A DNA stretch of 64,000 nt from Microbulbifer variabilis (GCF_020524905.1 NZ_JAIVKI010000019.1:25576-89575), one strand, 5' to 3'; numbered from the stretch's first letter, positions 43,460 to 52,782 are shown. Made by a program: numbers and translations. Notes: generated by a model not told the origin, from the sequence alone.

Positions 43460-45136
43460 TTATAATTTTCGTTGAAAAACTTTTTCTCCCTCAACCCATG
43501 TCTGCAAAACCTGTACCTGCCAGATCTCTTGTGGATCTATTTCAAAAATATTCTTATCAATCAGAATAAAATCGGCAAACTTACCGGGTTGTAGATTGCC
43601 TATTACTTTCTCCTGATGACTGGCGTAGGCAGCGTCCAGGGTAAATGCGCGCAGAGCTTGCTCTAGAGTCATTGCTTCTTCGGTGCGCCAGCCCTTGCTG
43701 GGATTGCCCTGGCGATCGCGACGGGTCACTGCGGCGTGAAGGCCAAACAGGGGATTGGCGGGTTCAACCGGGAAGTCGGAGCCGGCAGCGATGGGTGTGC
43801 CCTGATTAAGAAGTGTCTGCCAGGCGTAGGCGCCAATTAAGCGTTTCTCACCCAAGCGGTCGCCAGCCATATTTTTATCGCTAGTGGCGTGTGTGGGTTG
43901 CATGGAGGCTATTAGATGGAGTTGGGCAAAGCGCGGAATATCCTTTACTTCAATGACCTGCGCATGCTCTACGCGGTGGCGATATTCTTGCTGGCTTTTC
44001 TTTTTATTTAAGGTTTCAAGATGATTGAGCACAATATGGTTGGCTCTATCGCCAATCGCATGTACGTTCACCTGGAAATTATTATCAGTTGCCAGCTTGA
44101 GCAGAGATAGCATTTTGCTCTCGGGGTAGAGCAGCAGCCCATTTTCCTGAGGGCGATCGTGGTAGGGTTCCAGCAGTGCTGCACCACGGCTGCCCAGGGC
44201 ACCATCGGCAGATAACTTAATACTGCGCATATACAGCCTCGCTTCGGGGCTGCCGATATGGCCAGCTTTCAGCAACTTGGCATAGTTGTGGCTGTCTACC
44301 GACAACATCGGGTATACCCGCATAGGGATAGCATTTTCGTCGGCCAGCTGCCGATAGGCTTTGAGGGTTTGCTCGTTGATACCCGCATCGTGCACACTGG
44401 TCAAACCCAGAGAAAGGGTTGTAGCAAAGGCATTTTGTAGGGATTTTTTCTCCTGAGCCAGAGTGGGAGAGGGGACTGCCTTCTCTAACAGGTTCATTGC
44501 ATTGTCAATTAAGATCCCTGTGGGTTCGCCCTTGCTATCCCGCAGAATGTCACCGCCCTCGGGGGCCTGGGTACTCTTGTCGATACCGGCAAGATGTAGG
44601 GCCTTGGAGTTGGCCCAGCCAGCGTGGCCGTCTACCCGTCGCAACCAGATGGGGTGATCGATCTCCAGGGCATCCAGTTGCTTCCGGCTGGGGAATTGCT
44701 TGCCGGGCCAGGTGACTTGGTTCCAGCCGCGCCCGAGCAGCCATTGGCCTGGTTCCAACCCTTCAGCATGGCGCTTAATCGCCGCGAGGGAACCTTCCAG
44801 AGACTGGTCGCGCAGATCCAGTAATTCATTGAGTTGTCCAAGGCCTAACATATGCCCGTGAGCATCAATCAGGCCGGGCAGCAGAGTCTTGCCTTTGGCA
44901 TCCACTCTCTCGGCATCGGGATACTTTTTATCCAGCTCGGCAATATTGCCAGTCTCCAGCACCTTGCCTTGGTCGAAGGCCATGGCAGAGAACTGAATTA
45001 GCGCTTTATCCGTTGTTTGATAGCCTGAGAAGTTGTGGATGAGTGTTACTGCCTGGGAGCTGATAGAGGAGGCGGTGAGTAGTGTCGCCGCTAGAGCTTG
45101 GGCTAGACGCATGGTGGAGTGCCTTGTTGTTATCAT
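43460..45136 (-). CDS. Exported amidohydrolase of the YtcJ-like group
   Basis: Amidohydrolase-superfamily TIM-barrel enzyme, about 558 residues from Met at 45136 (MITTRHSTMRLAQALAATLLTASSISSQA forms a signal peptide; Met at 45112 is an alternative). Metal-site features are LLPGLIDAHGHMLGL (HxH), the substrate segment WLRRVDGHAGWANSKAL, VNVHAIGDRAN (His), RHRVEHAQVI (His) and AAGSDFPVEPANPL (Asp). The C-terminal part returns to the small beta domain (KFADFILIDKNIFEIDPQEIW). YtcJ-like members are periplasmic or secreted hydrolases of unknown substrate. It is not obviously linked to the NAD genes that flank it. Confidence 0.88.
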   Translation of the reverse strand: MITTRHSTMRLAQALAATLLTASSISSQAVTLIHNFSGYQTTDKALIQFSAMAFDQGKVLETGNIAELDKKYPDAERVDAKGKTLLPGLIDAHGHMLGLGQLNELLDLRDQSLEGSLAAIKRHAEGLEPGQWLLGRGWNQVTWPGKQFPSRKQLDALEIDHPIWLRRVDGHAGWANSKALHLAGIDKSTQAPEGGDILRDSKGEPTGILIDNAMNLLEKAVPSPTLAQEKKSLQNAFATTLSLGLTSVHDAGINEQTLKAYRQLADENAIPMRVYPMLSVDSHNYAKLLKAGHIGSPEARLYMRSIKLSADGALGSRGAALLEPYHDRPQENGLLLYPESKMLSLLKLATDNNFQVNVHAIGDRANHIVLNHLETLNKKKSQQEYRHRVEHAQVIEVKDIPRFAQLHLIASMQPTHATSDKNMAGDRLGEKRLIGAYAWQTLLNQGTPIAAGSDFPVEPANPLFGLHAAVTRRDRQGNPSKGWRTEEAMTLEQALRAFTLDAAYASHQEKVIGNLQPGKFADFILIDKNIFEIDPQEIWQVQVLQTWVEGEKVFQRKL

Positions 45137-45306
45137 CGTTGACCATTCTATGGTGGCTTTATGCCACCTGAAAAGCGGTGTGAAAGAGAGGTGTATACCT
45201 TTCAATTGATATGCGCCTGGTGCACGCCTAGCTTGACCAACGGTTTGCTTGCCTGTTGCTAAAGAGGTTTAAAGGCTGGCCAAGCAACGACAGCAGTTAA
45301 TAGGGT

Positions 45307-45321
45307 CTAATTGACACTTAG
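45307..45321. promoter_or_regulatory. Candidate NrtR operator upstream of nadM
   Basis: CTAATTGACACTTAG; its complement CTAAGTGTCAATTAG matches the site before nrtR (CTAAGTGTCAGTTGG) at 13 of 15 positions. It lies 78 nt before the nadM start. Confidence 0.5.
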
Positions 45322-45398
45322 TCTCTGGAGAGTAATAATTTTCATGGGATTTCCTGGATAGACCGGGGAAGGAAAAATACAGCAAGGAGTTTGCTGCA

Positions 45399-46457
45399 AT
45401 GCAAAGAGATTATGATTTTGCCGTTTTTATCGGCCGTTTCCAGCCATTTCATTCTGGCCATTTGGCGGTGATTAAAGAAGGGCTCGCTCAAGCGAGCCAT
45501 TTGATTGTTTTAATCGGTTCGGCGCACCAACCTAGAAGCCCCCGTAACCCGTGGACCCATGAGGAGCGAGAATCCTTTATTCGGGCTTGCTTCTCAGACT
45601 CGGAGGGCAAGCGCCTCACCTGCTTACCGTTAATGGATGTGCCCTATAACGATGAGCTGTGGGTGCGGAATGTTCAGAGTTCCGTGGCTGGCATAGTGAC
45701 AGCGCTCCATTCAATTCCCCATCAGCCTGCAACAATTGCATTGATTGGGCATCATAAGGACCACACAGGTTTTTACTTGAATTTGTTTCCCCAGTGGGGA
45801 TCACTGGCGGTAGAGAATTACCGGGAGATCAGCGCAACTCCACTGCGTGAGGGGCTTTTTACCGATGGGGCAGAGTCATTTCTTGAAACACTAAAGCAAG
45901 ATACCGTGATACCGCCTGCGGTGATTGCAGAGTTGGAGCGCTACATAGCCACGAATCCCGCTTACGGGGCAATGCGTGAGGAGATGGCCTTTATCCATCG
46001 CTATAAAGCCTCCTGGCAGGCGGCTCCGTATCAGCCTACCCATGTGACGGTAGATGCGGCGGTGGTGCAATCTGGGCATATATTGTTGATTGAGCGTCGC
46101 GCTTACCCCGGCAAAGGGTTATGGGCACTGCCCGGTGGGTTTGTCGATCCCCATGAAAAGCTGGTGGATGCTTGCCTGCGCGAATTGCGTGAGGAGACTC
46201 GATTGAAAGTGCCGCTTCCGGTGCTGAAGGGCTCAATCAAAAAGCAGGATGTCTTTGATGAACCCCACCGCTCAGCTCGCGGTAGAACGATTACCCACGC
46301 TTACTATTTAGAGTTGCAGCCCAGTCAGCAACTGCCCAAAGTGAAGGGTGGTGATGATGCGAAGAGGGCGCGCTGGGTACCGCTTGCGAATCTCAAGCCG
46401 ACGGAAATGTTTGAGGATCATTACTACATTATTCAATCACTACTGGGCAGTGCCTGA
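45399..46457 (+). CDS. nadM: Bifunctional NMN adenylyltransferase / Nudix hydrolase
   Basis: The N-terminal half (1-185) makes NAD from NMN and ATP: FAVFIGRFQPFHSGHLAVIKEGL contains the nucleotide-binding HxGH, and GSAHQPRSPRNPWTHEERESFI the second site. The C-terminal half (about 205-345) is a Nudix domain, usually an ADP-ribose pyrophosphatase, with the box GGFVDPHEKLVDACLRELREETRL. The final conserved Gly of the box is Arg here, so activity may be changed, but the catalytic RExxEE is intact. The gene is 352 residues and is followed by nadV on the same strand, as in the nicotinamide salvage route. A site resembling the one before nrtR lies upstream. Confidence 0.93.
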   Translation: MQRDYDFAVFIGRFQPFHSGHLAVIKEGLAQASHLIVLIGSAHQPRSPRNPWTHEERESFIRACFSDSEGKRLTCLPLMDVPYNDELWVRNVQSSVAGIVTALHSIPHQPATIALIGHHKDHTGFYLNLFPQWGSLAVENYREISATPLREGLFTDGAESFLETLKQDTVIPPAVIAELERYIATNPAYGAMREEMAFIHRYKASWQAAPYQPTHVTVDAAVVQSGHILLIERRAYPGKGLWALPGGFVDPHEKLVDACLRELREETRLKVPLPVLKGSIKKQDVFDEPHRSARGRTITHAYYLELQPSQQLPKVKGGDDAKRARWVPLANLKPTEMFEDHYYIIQSLLGSA

Positions 46458-46707
46458 GCTGGAGGCTTTGCCGATACCCGACGGCTAACTGGCATATTTT
46501 CTCCTTTAGTCCTTAAACGGGTATGCAATAAAACACGTTTACCTGCAGATACGATTGCCGCGCTCTCCGCGGCAATCCAGCTCCCTTTTTTCTTCCCCTT
46601 GCCTCTATCTGATTGGTTCCACTGTTATTTCCTTCTTTGATTCAATATTTCTACGGGATTGATTCGCTGATGGATAACCAATCCTTTCAATAAGGGCTTG
46701 ACATGCT

Positions 46708-46732
46708 GGAGTCCTATGGACACTATATGTGT
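46708..46732. promoter_or_regulatory. Candidate NrtR operator upstream of nadV
   Basis: GGAGTCCTATGGACACTAT overlaps the palindrome ACACTATATGTGT. The complement ATAGTGTCCATAGG keeps the AGTGTC half-site of the other two candidates. It lies about 105 nt before nadV. Confidence 0.4.
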
Positions 46733-46835
46733 GTTGGTGGCTTAAGGACTCTAAGTGCGAGAAAACTTTTAGCCCAATCCATCAGGTTGCACTGGATAGA
46801 CCGGTGCAGGTAAACACTCACGGAGGATTTCCGGT

Positions 46836-48251
46836 ATGCATCACTACAACCCCATTCTGAATGTCGATAGCTACAAAACCAGCCACTACCTGCAGTACCC
46901 ACAAGGTACACAAACTGTGAGCAGCTATATCGAGAGCCGTGGGGGGCAATTTAAGGAGGCGGTGTTCTTTGGGCTACAGGCTTTTATCAAGCAATACCTT
47001 ACCACCCCGATTACCGCAGCAGATATTGATGAGGCCGAAGAGCTGTGCCTAGCCCATGGAGTCTCCTTTAATCGTATGGGCTGGGAGCATATTCTCAACA
47101 AACACCAAGGATTTCTGCCTATAGAGATTCAGGCTGTTGCGGAAGGAACTGTGTTGCCGGTACAAAATGTGATGGCTCAGGTGGTCAATACAGACCCGGA
47201 ATGCTTTTGGTTGACCAGTTATGTGGAAACCGCTTTGCTGCGAGCGGTCTGGTATCCGACGACGGTAGCCACATTGAGCCGTGAGGGCAAAAAAATGATT
47301 CAGAAATATCTGCAGGAAACTGCCGAAAACCTGGAAGGACTTCCGTTTAAATTGCATGACTTTGGAGCCCGCGGTGCCAGCAGTGAAGAAACAGCGGCCA
47401 TTGGGGGCTTGGCACACCTGGTGAATTTTCAGGGGACCGATACCTTAAGTGCAATTCTGGCTGGGCGCCGTTTCTACCATGCACCCATGGCTGGATTTTC
47501 TATTCCCGCAGCTGAACACAGCACTATGACCAGTTGGGGGCGGGCGCATGAAGCTGATGCCTATGCCAATATGCTCAAAGCATTCTCTGGAGATGGGCGA
47601 CTGCTGGCAGTTGTGAGTGATAGCTATGATCTATGGAATGCCCTTGAGAATATTTGGGGTGGTGAGTTAAAAGAGCAAGTTGAAAATAATGGTGGCACAT
47701 TGGTTATCCGCCCTGACAGCGGCGATCCTGTCCAGATCGTAACCCAAACCATTGAACGGCTCATGCGGATTTTTGGGGCGCGAATCAACAAGAAAGGGTA
47801 CCGGGTTCTGCCTGATTTTATTCGCGTGATTCAGGGAGACGGGGTCTCTCTCCAGGTCATTGAGGAAATTTTAGCGGCAATGAAAACCTGCAGGCAGAGC
47901 GCGGATAATATTGCCTTTGGTATGGGGGGCGAATTATTGCAAAAGGTCAATCGAGACACGATGAAATTTGCAATGAAGGCGAGTGCCGTTAAGGTCAATG
48001 GTGTGTGGAGAGACGTTTACAAAGATCCTATTACTGATACCGGCAAGAGATCTAAAAAAGGACGCCTGGCACTGGTTCGCCGTGGAGATGGGCAGTACCA
48101 AACGATCCGCGAACAGCAATTAGGGGAATGTATGAATCAACTTCGCCCGGTATTTCGCGATGGCAAGCTGTTGATCGATCAGGACTTTGAGGCCGTCCGC
48201 TTACTGGCAGAAATACCCACTCAGGAGGGGATGCTGGCAATAGCTGTCTGA
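46836..48251 (+). CDS. nadV: Nicotinamide phosphoribosyltransferase
   Basis: NadV (NAMPT type) joins nicotinamide with phosphoribosyl pyrophosphate to give NMN, which NadM then converts to NAD. The 471-residue protein shows family landmarks: NPILNVDSYKTSHYLQYPQGTQTVSSYIESRGG near the start, SYVETALLRAVWYPTTVATLSR, KLHDFGARGASSEETAAIGGLAHLVNFQGTDTL, PAAEHSTMTSWG, LAVVSDSYDLWNAL, VIRPDSGDP and AFGMGGELLQKVNRDTMKFAMK. GGAGGATT lies before the ATG. It follows nadM by 378 bp and has its own candidate operator, so co-regulation by NrtR is likely. Confidence 0.93.
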   Translation: MHHYNPILNVDSYKTSHYLQYPQGTQTVSSYIESRGGQFKEAVFFGLQAFIKQYLTTPITAADIDEAEELCLAHGVSFNRMGWEHILNKHQGFLPIEIQAVAEGTVLPVQNVMAQVVNTDPECFWLTSYVETALLRAVWYPTTVATLSREGKKMIQKYLQETAENLEGLPFKLHDFGARGASSEETAAIGGLAHLVNFQGTDTLSAILAGRRFYHAPMAGFSIPAAEHSTMTSWGRAHEADAYANMLKAFSGDGRLLAVVSDSYDLWNALENIWGGELKEQVENNGGTLVIRPDSGDPVQIVTQTIERLMRIFGARINKKGYRVLPDFIRVIQGDGVSLQVIEEILAAMKTCRQSADNIAFGMGGELLQKVNRDTMKFAMKASAVKVNGVWRDVYKDPITDTGKRSKKGRLALVRRGDGQYQTIREQQLGECMNQLRPVFRDGKLLIDQDFEAVRLLAEIPTQEGMLAIAV

Positions 48252-48273
48252 GCTCTTCTTATCACATAGCGTC

Positions 48274-48296
48274 AAGAGCCGGTTTATGCCGGCTTT
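48274..48296. terminator. Hairpin between convergent nadV and ADP-ribosylglycohydrolase genes
   Basis: GCCGG/CCGGC within AAGAGCCGG...CCGGCTTTA. It overlaps the stop of the minus-strand gene. Confidence 0.5.
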
Positions 48297-49224
48297 ACCA
48301 TTCATTGGCGACTGATAGCCCAACCTTATAGAGATCTTCTGCCAAGGTGTGAATTTCTTCCGACAAAGAAATTTGCCGGGTCCATTGCTCAGGTATTCCA
48401 GAAACTCCGTAGTAAGCTCCGGCTATTTGTCCGCATATGGCCGCCGTTGTATCGGCATCGTTGCCAATATTGGCGGCCAAAAGAATAGCTTCCCGAAAAC
48501 TATTGGTATTGAAAAAACACCAAAGGGCTGATATCAGGGATTCAATCACGTAACCACTTCCGGTCAACTCTTCATAGCGCTGGTCTAGAAATTGCCCACT
48601 GGCAATGTTTTTTACCTTTCCGGTAGTTGGTGTTTGTTCGATAGAACTTAGAAGGTTGCTTCTTTCGATGCCATTAAATGTGGAAAGTATAAGGTTGCAG
48701 AACAATTTACAGCTTTCGATGCACTCGTCCGAGCCATGAGTGGTTCTGGAGCTTTCCCCTGCAAAATAAATAGCATCTGAAACTGTTGAAGAAAAAAATA
48801 TGGGAATTGGCGCCAAGCGCATGAGTGAACCATTACCTGACGAGCGAGTAGATGTTGAACCACTAAAAGGATCACCTGTTTGCAGGTATCGATTTAGAGC
48901 GGATGAAACTGTTGCACCAATATCGAAACACTCACCCGTAGAGCTCATATACCCATACTGGTACCAATTACAGTAACGATTCATCTGATCAGTTGCACTG
49001 AAGCCTTTTTTCTGGAGTAAACTGTGCCCCAGGCAGAGCGCCATGGAAGTATCATCGGTCCATTGCCCTTTTTCTAATCCAAATGGACCTCCACCTTCCA
49101 TATCCGAAAGAGGGGTGAAATCCCCCTTGCGTTTAAACTCCAACGTGGTGCCCACGGCATCACCGCAAGCGAGTCCGACTAAACAGCCTTTTACTTTGTC
49201 TAGTGTTTCAATATTCACGTGCAA
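48295..49224 (-). CDS. ADP-ribosylglycohydrolase family protein (DraG-like)
   Basis: DraG-type enzymes remove ADP-ribose from proteins, nucleic acids or small molecules using two metal ions. The 309-residue product has the typical start DKVKGCLVGLACGDAVGTTLEF, the first metal motif GQWTDDTSMALCLG (about 52-65), ARSSGNGSLMRLAPI-like TRSSGNGSLMRLAPIPIFF, and the second metal motif NIGNDADTTAAICGQIAGAYYG (about 247-268). All the metal-binding aspartates and threonines look present. It is adjacent to nrtR and nadV, and may recycle ADP-ribose or O-acetyl-ADP-ribose into the NAD pathway, which is inference. Confidence 0.92.
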   Translation of the reverse strand: MHVNIETLDKVKGCLVGLACGDAVGTTLEFKRKGDFTPLSDMEGGGPFGLEKGQWTDDTSMALCLGHSLLQKKGFSATDQMNRYCNWYQYGYMSSTGECFDIGATVSSALNRYLQTGDPFSGSTSTRSSGNGSLMRLAPIPIFFSSTVSDAIYFAGESSRTTHGSDECIESCKLFCNLILSTFNGIERSNLLSSIEQTPTTGKVKNIASGQFLDQRYEELTGSGYVIESLISALWCFFNTNSFREAILLAANIGNDADTTAAICGQIAGAYYGVSGIPEQWTRQISLSEEIHTLAEDLYKVGLSVANEW

Positions 49225-49285
49225 AATCCTTCTTAAATCTGCTTGAGTGTGATGATTAAATTAAATCAGTGGCCATCGGGTAGGG

Positions 49286-49999
49286 TTATTGCTCCAGATT
49301 CCGCACAAACGTATATTTCCCAGAGCCGGCACGCAAACTGTACAGCGTGGCTGGACGACCTCGCTCAGTACGTTTTTCACCGGTATCTGCCAGAAGTTCC
49401 GCCTGCTCAATTCTCCTGCGGAAAGACTTTTTCTGTAGAGGCTTGCCAATAATGACTTCGTGCACTTGTTGAAGCTCGGGCAGGGTGAATTTCCTTGGCA
49501 GTGCGTAGGCGGGGATAATGCTGTAAAGAGCCTTTTGAATAAGGCGTTCATGTGCCTTATTGATAATTTTGAGATGGTCAAAGGCCAAGTGCATTTTCTT
49601 GACTTTCTCGATAGGAAGCCAGGCGACATCGGAGATCGTTTCTAATTTGCTTTCACAGGCCTGGTGAGCGATCAGAGCCGTGTAACAGATGGTTACAGAC
49701 CAGCCCCGCTTATCTCTGCAGGCGCCACCAAAGGTACCTAGCTGCTCAACATAAGGAGGGACAACCCCTGTTTTCTCCTTGAGCTTTCGGGTGACCGTAT
49801 CCTCTAGGGTTTTATCTTCGTTCTCGGAAATAAAACCGCCCGGTAGCGCCCATTTCCCTTTCTCGGGATGATTGGAGCGTTCCACCAGCAATACTTTGAG
49901 TTGTCCATCTTGATAAGTAAACAAGACGGCATCTACGGTAACTAGAGGGGCTTCAAAGCTACCCTTGTTGTAGGCGGCGAGGAATTCTTTCTCGTTCAT
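49286..49999 (-). CDS. nrtR: NrtR, Nudix-related transcriptional repressor of NAD metabolism
   Basis: NrtR has an inactive Nudix domain that senses ADP-ribose and a C-terminal winged helix that represses NAD-biosynthesis genes. In 237 residues, the Nudix part (about 19-150) includes KGKWALPGGFISENEDKTLEDTVTRKLKEKTGV, where the catalytic RExxEE is RKxxEK, so hydrolysis is probably lost. The C-terminal helix-turn-helix region contains RKFTLPELQQVHEVIIGKPLQKKSFRRRI and ends with GRPATLYSLR. A palindromic site lies 8 nt before its start, suggesting autorepression. It faces away from the nadM/nadV genes but shares their candidate operator. Confidence 0.93.
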   Translation of the reverse strand: MNEKEFLAAYNKGSFEAPLVTVDAVLFTYQDGQLKVLLVERSNHPEKGKWALPGGFISENEDKTLEDTVTRKLKEKTGVVPPYVEQLGTFGGACRDKRGWSVTICYTALIAHQACESKLETISDVAWLPIEKVKKMHLAFDHLKIINKAHERLIQKALYSIIPAYALPRKFTLPELQQVHEVIIGKPLQKKSFRRRIEQAELLADTGEKRTERGRPATLYSLRAGSGKYTFVRNLEQ

Positions 50000-50006
50000 T
50001 GCTTCA

Positions 50007-50028
50007 CTAAGTGTCAGTTGGTCACTTA
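50007..50028. promoter_or_regulatory. Palindromic candidate NrtR operator upstream of nrtR
   Basis: CTAAGTGTCAGTTGGTCACTTA has perfect AAGTG/CACTT half-sites. The closest relative is the nadM site. It begins 8 nt before the nrtR start, a position suited to autorepression. Confidence 0.6.
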
Positions 50029-50118
50029 TGGTAGCTGCCTAGCCCTGTGTACTCAAGGGGTTGGAGGAGTAAACAAATTTTTCTTGGAGCCTGAATAGAG
50101 CAAAATGAGAGGGGCACT

Positions 50119-50325
50119 ATGTCACGCTGGCTGATGATTACTGGGTTGATTCTTCTAGTAATAGGAGTAGCACTGCACTTTGCCCCCTGGCTATTTAATT
50201 GGTTTGGTCGGTTGCCGGGGGATATTCGTATTGAATCTGGGCGCACGCGTTTTTATTTTCCCATTGTCTCGATGATTATTGTTAGCCTGATATTAAGCCT
50301 CTTAATTAACCTGTTTCGCAGGTAA
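50119..50325 (+). CDS. DUF2905 family small membrane protein
   Basis: A 68-residue two-helix protein: MSRWLMITGLILLVIGVALHFAPWLFNWFGRLPGDIRIESGRTRFYFPIVSMIIVSLILSLL. The central G-R-L-P-G-D-I-x-I-E-x-x-x-x-x-F-Y-F-P motif is diagnostic of DUF2905. GAGGGG lies before the ATG. Function unknown. It is convergent with the TonB receptor gene. Confidence 0.9.
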   Translation: MSRWLMITGLILLVIGVALHFAPWLFNWFGRLPGDIRIESGRTRFYFPIVSMIIVSLILSLLINLFRR

Positions 50326-50347
50326 ATATTGTATTGATGCAAGAGAA

Positions 50348-50373
50348 TAAAAAAAGGCCGCATGGGGGCGGCC
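50348..50373 (-). terminator. Terminator for the TonB receptor transcript (minus strand)
   Basis: GGCCGC/GCGGCC with a 6-nt loop. Read on the minus strand it is followed by seven T, so it ends transcripts coming from the receptor side. Confidence 0.65.
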
Positions 50374-50473
50374 GCAAGGGACTTATAGGAGAGTATGAAC
50401 TAGGAGAGTATGAGAAGAGGAGCGTGCATTCTCCGCTAATCAAAAAAAGGTCATCCTTGACCTGTGTGATTAG

Positions 50474-50520
50474 GCCCCTGAAATTGCGCAAAAGCGCAGA
50501 GTGACTTGTATTTCAGGGGC
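50474..50520. repeat. Compound hairpin between the receptor gene and DUF2905
   Basis: GCCCCTGAAA pairs with TTTCAGGGGC, enclosing a second stem TGCGC/GCGCA with an AAAA loop. It is about 90 nt past the receptor stop on the minus strand and lacks a T tract. It could be an mRNA 3' stabiliser. Confidence 0.5.
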
Positions 50521-50610
50521 TTTGCTGGCCGTGACCAGCGACGACGCTTCCTTGCGCCGCATCAACCTGGCGTCCACTATCTCGCCTGGTTAATAATCAA
50601 AATATGAACT

Positions 50611-52782
50611 TTAAAAGTCGTACTTGAGCGATGCAGAGAAAGTACGGCCCGGAGCAGAGTTTACGTAGATATCGCTGCCTTCATCCCAGCCAGCGACATT
50701 CAGGTAGGGCACATACTCTTTGTCGAATAGATTGTTGACGGCCAGGTTGAGCGATACCTGCTCCATCAACTGATAGCCCAGCGTCCAGTCTACAGAGCCG
50801 TAATTTGGAGTCTTTACTTCGCCTTCATTGACGCGTTCCATGCGGTCCGCCCAGCGCACTAGCACTTGGCTGGAAAGCTGCGCGCTTGTGTAGCTAGCAC
50901 CCACTACACCGGAAAGCGGGTTGATACTGCTGAGGTATTCCCCGGTAGTATCGTTTTCACCGCGTTGATAGCTGGCATTAGCAAATAGCTCGAATGCAGG
51001 TGATAGATACCAATTCGCGCTCAGTTCAACCCCTTTGATCGTCACAGAGTCGATATTCTGGTATTGGTATTGCTCAAATACGTGCGAGAAACTGCCATCG
51101 TTGTTAAAGAAAGTTTCGCTGTCAATGAGTGCTGTTTCGAGGAAGTCATCATACTCGGTATAGAAGGCGGCAGCGCTGAAGGCGATGGGGCCCAGGTGTC
51201 CACGCAGGCCGAGCTCAAAAGTATCGCTGGTTTCAGGAGACAGGTCGTCCGCTGGCAATACTTCATAAGCATAGGTAGAAGTGGGTTGCAGGTAATGCTC
51301 GATATAGGCCAGATCATAGGCCGGTACTTTGAATCCCTGACCATACTGCGCGAAGGCAGACAAGCGGGAGTTGATTTTATATAGGGCACCCAGATTGAAG
51401 GAGAAGTTGCTCTCTTCGATCGTGGCAAAGGCTGTGCCGTCAGCTTTCTCTGCGCCATCGGGGTCCATTTCGTACCAGTCGTAGCGTACCCCTGGGGTTA
51501 CAACCAGCTGGTCATTGGCAAAAGTCATTTCATCGTTCAGGAATAAGCCCGCGCGGGAGACGGTATTTTCCGGGAATTTTTCGGTAGTCACATCCAGGGT
51601 GGAACTGCCTTCCACTTCGCGGTACTGGTGAACGGTACGGCGGCTTTCGGTTTTTTCTAGATCGAGGCCATATCCCAGGGTGTGAGTCTCATTCAGGGCC
51701 TTGCTGGCATTGGAGAGGAAGCCAATAGTCTCTTGGCTATAAAGGCCAGTTTCCCACATATCACGAATTTCAAGAACTCCGAACATCGGGGCATTGATGT
51801 CCAGCTGGCCATACTGCTCGTCTTGCTGTTCGGATTCGTTTTTATACAGGCTGATATTTAGTTGGTCATAGACTGCACTAGGGGTCTCGCTGTGGTAACG
51901 CAGTTGGTAAGCGCGGACCTCTTTGTCGGAGTTCGATTCTTCCTTGACGATGCTGTAGCCGTAATCGGCCAGTCCACGGAAGTAGTGAAGCAGGCCATCG
52001 GCACTGTTACCGGTGCTTTCCTGATTCCAGTGATCGATGCTGAAACTGACAAAGTCCTCGCCGCCCAAGTTGTACTTGGCCTTGTAGAGCAGACTCTTGG
52101 ATTCAATATCGAAGGGGTCCTGATTCTCGTCGAAATTTTGTTGCTCTTCGCCATCGCGGAAGGTGGTATGCAGCAGTTGTTCAAAGTTGCCGGTGCGAAG
52201 AGCCAGGGTAGGGGAGATGTGTGATTGATTGGTAATACCGGTGTATCCGGTTTTAATCGCACCGCCGAACTGCTCTCCATCCTCTAAGTAGTCGCTGGCA
52301 TCTTTGGTGGTGAATACCACGATGCCGGCCAGTGCGTCAGAACCGTATAAAGAAGACGCAGCGCCCTTGGCCACCTCTACCTGTTTCAAGGTATCTATTT
52401 CAATAAAGCCGCGGCCCACGATGTCATTTTTACCATTGGCTCCATAGCCCTCGTTAACCCGCATACCGTCTTTGATAATCAGTACCCGATCGCCACCCAT
52501 GCCGCGTACCAGGATATTTTGTGCGCTGCCGGCGGCACCGGTAACTTCCACTCCGGGCTCGTATTGGAACAGCTGGTTCATGTCGTTCAGCTGCAGCTGT
52601 TCAATTTCATCATTGGTGACAACAGAAACGCTTCCTGCGACATCTTTCAGCGGTTTTTCCGCGCGGCCACTGACAACGATCAGTTCCAGGTCGTTGCTGG
52701 CAGCCGAACTTGAGGTTCCGGCTTGCAGGTTAGTGGCGGAGGCCAAGCCCAGTAAGGCCGCTGCGAGAGGGCGAAGTTTCAT
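50611..52782 (-). CDS. TonB-dependent receptor, heme/hemoglobin (HmuR-like) type
   Basis: An outer-membrane beta-barrel transporter of 723 residues with signal peptide MKLRPLAAALLGLASATNLQA. The TonB-box-like LELIVVSGRAEKP (about 31-43) is followed by the plug: VSVVTNDEIEQLQLNDMNQLFQYEPGVEV, QNILVRGMGGDRVLIIKDGMRVNEGYG and VEVAKGAASSLYGSDALAGIVVFTTKD. The barrel ends with aromatic SASLKYDF. The plug resembles hemoglobin/transferrin-type receptors, but I do not see a clear FRAP/NPDL pair, so heme as ligand rests on the neighbours. It is divergent from an ExbB-like, DUF2149 and CobN-like operon with a Fur-box-like site between. Confidence 0.88.
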   Translation of the reverse strand: MKLRPLAAALLGLASATNLQAGTSSSAASNDLELIVVSGRAEKPLKDVAGSVSVVTNDEIEQLQLNDMNQLFQYEPGVEVTGAAGSAQNILVRGMGGDRVLIIKDGMRVNEGYGANGKNDIVGRGFIEIDTLKQVEVAKGAASSLYGSDALAGIVVFTTKDASDYLEDGEQFGGAIKTGYTGITNQSHISPTLALRTGNFEQLLHTTFRDGEEQQNFDENQDPFDIESKSLLYKAKYNLGGEDFVSFSIDHWNQESTGNSADGLLHYFRGLADYGYSIVKEESNSDKEVRAYQLRYHSETPSAVYDQLNISLYKNESEQQDEQYGQLDINAPMFGVLEIRDMWETGLYSQETIGFLSNASKALNETHTLGYGLDLEKTESRRTVHQYREVEGSSTLDVTTEKFPENTVSRAGLFLNDEMTFANDQLVVTPGVRYDWYEMDPDGAEKADGTAFATIEESNFSFNLGALYKINSRLSAFAQYGQGFKVPAYDLAYIEHYLQPTSTYAYEVLPADDLSPETSDTFELGLRGHLGPIAFSAAAFYTEYDDFLETALIDSETFFNNDGSFSHVFEQYQYQNIDSVTIKGVELSANWYLSPAFELFANASYQRGENDTTGEYLSSINPLSGVVGASYTSAQLSSQVLVRWADRMERVNEGEVKTPNYGSVDWTLGYQLMEQVSLNLAVNNLFDKEYVPYLNVAGWDEGSDIYVNSAPGRTFSASLKYDF

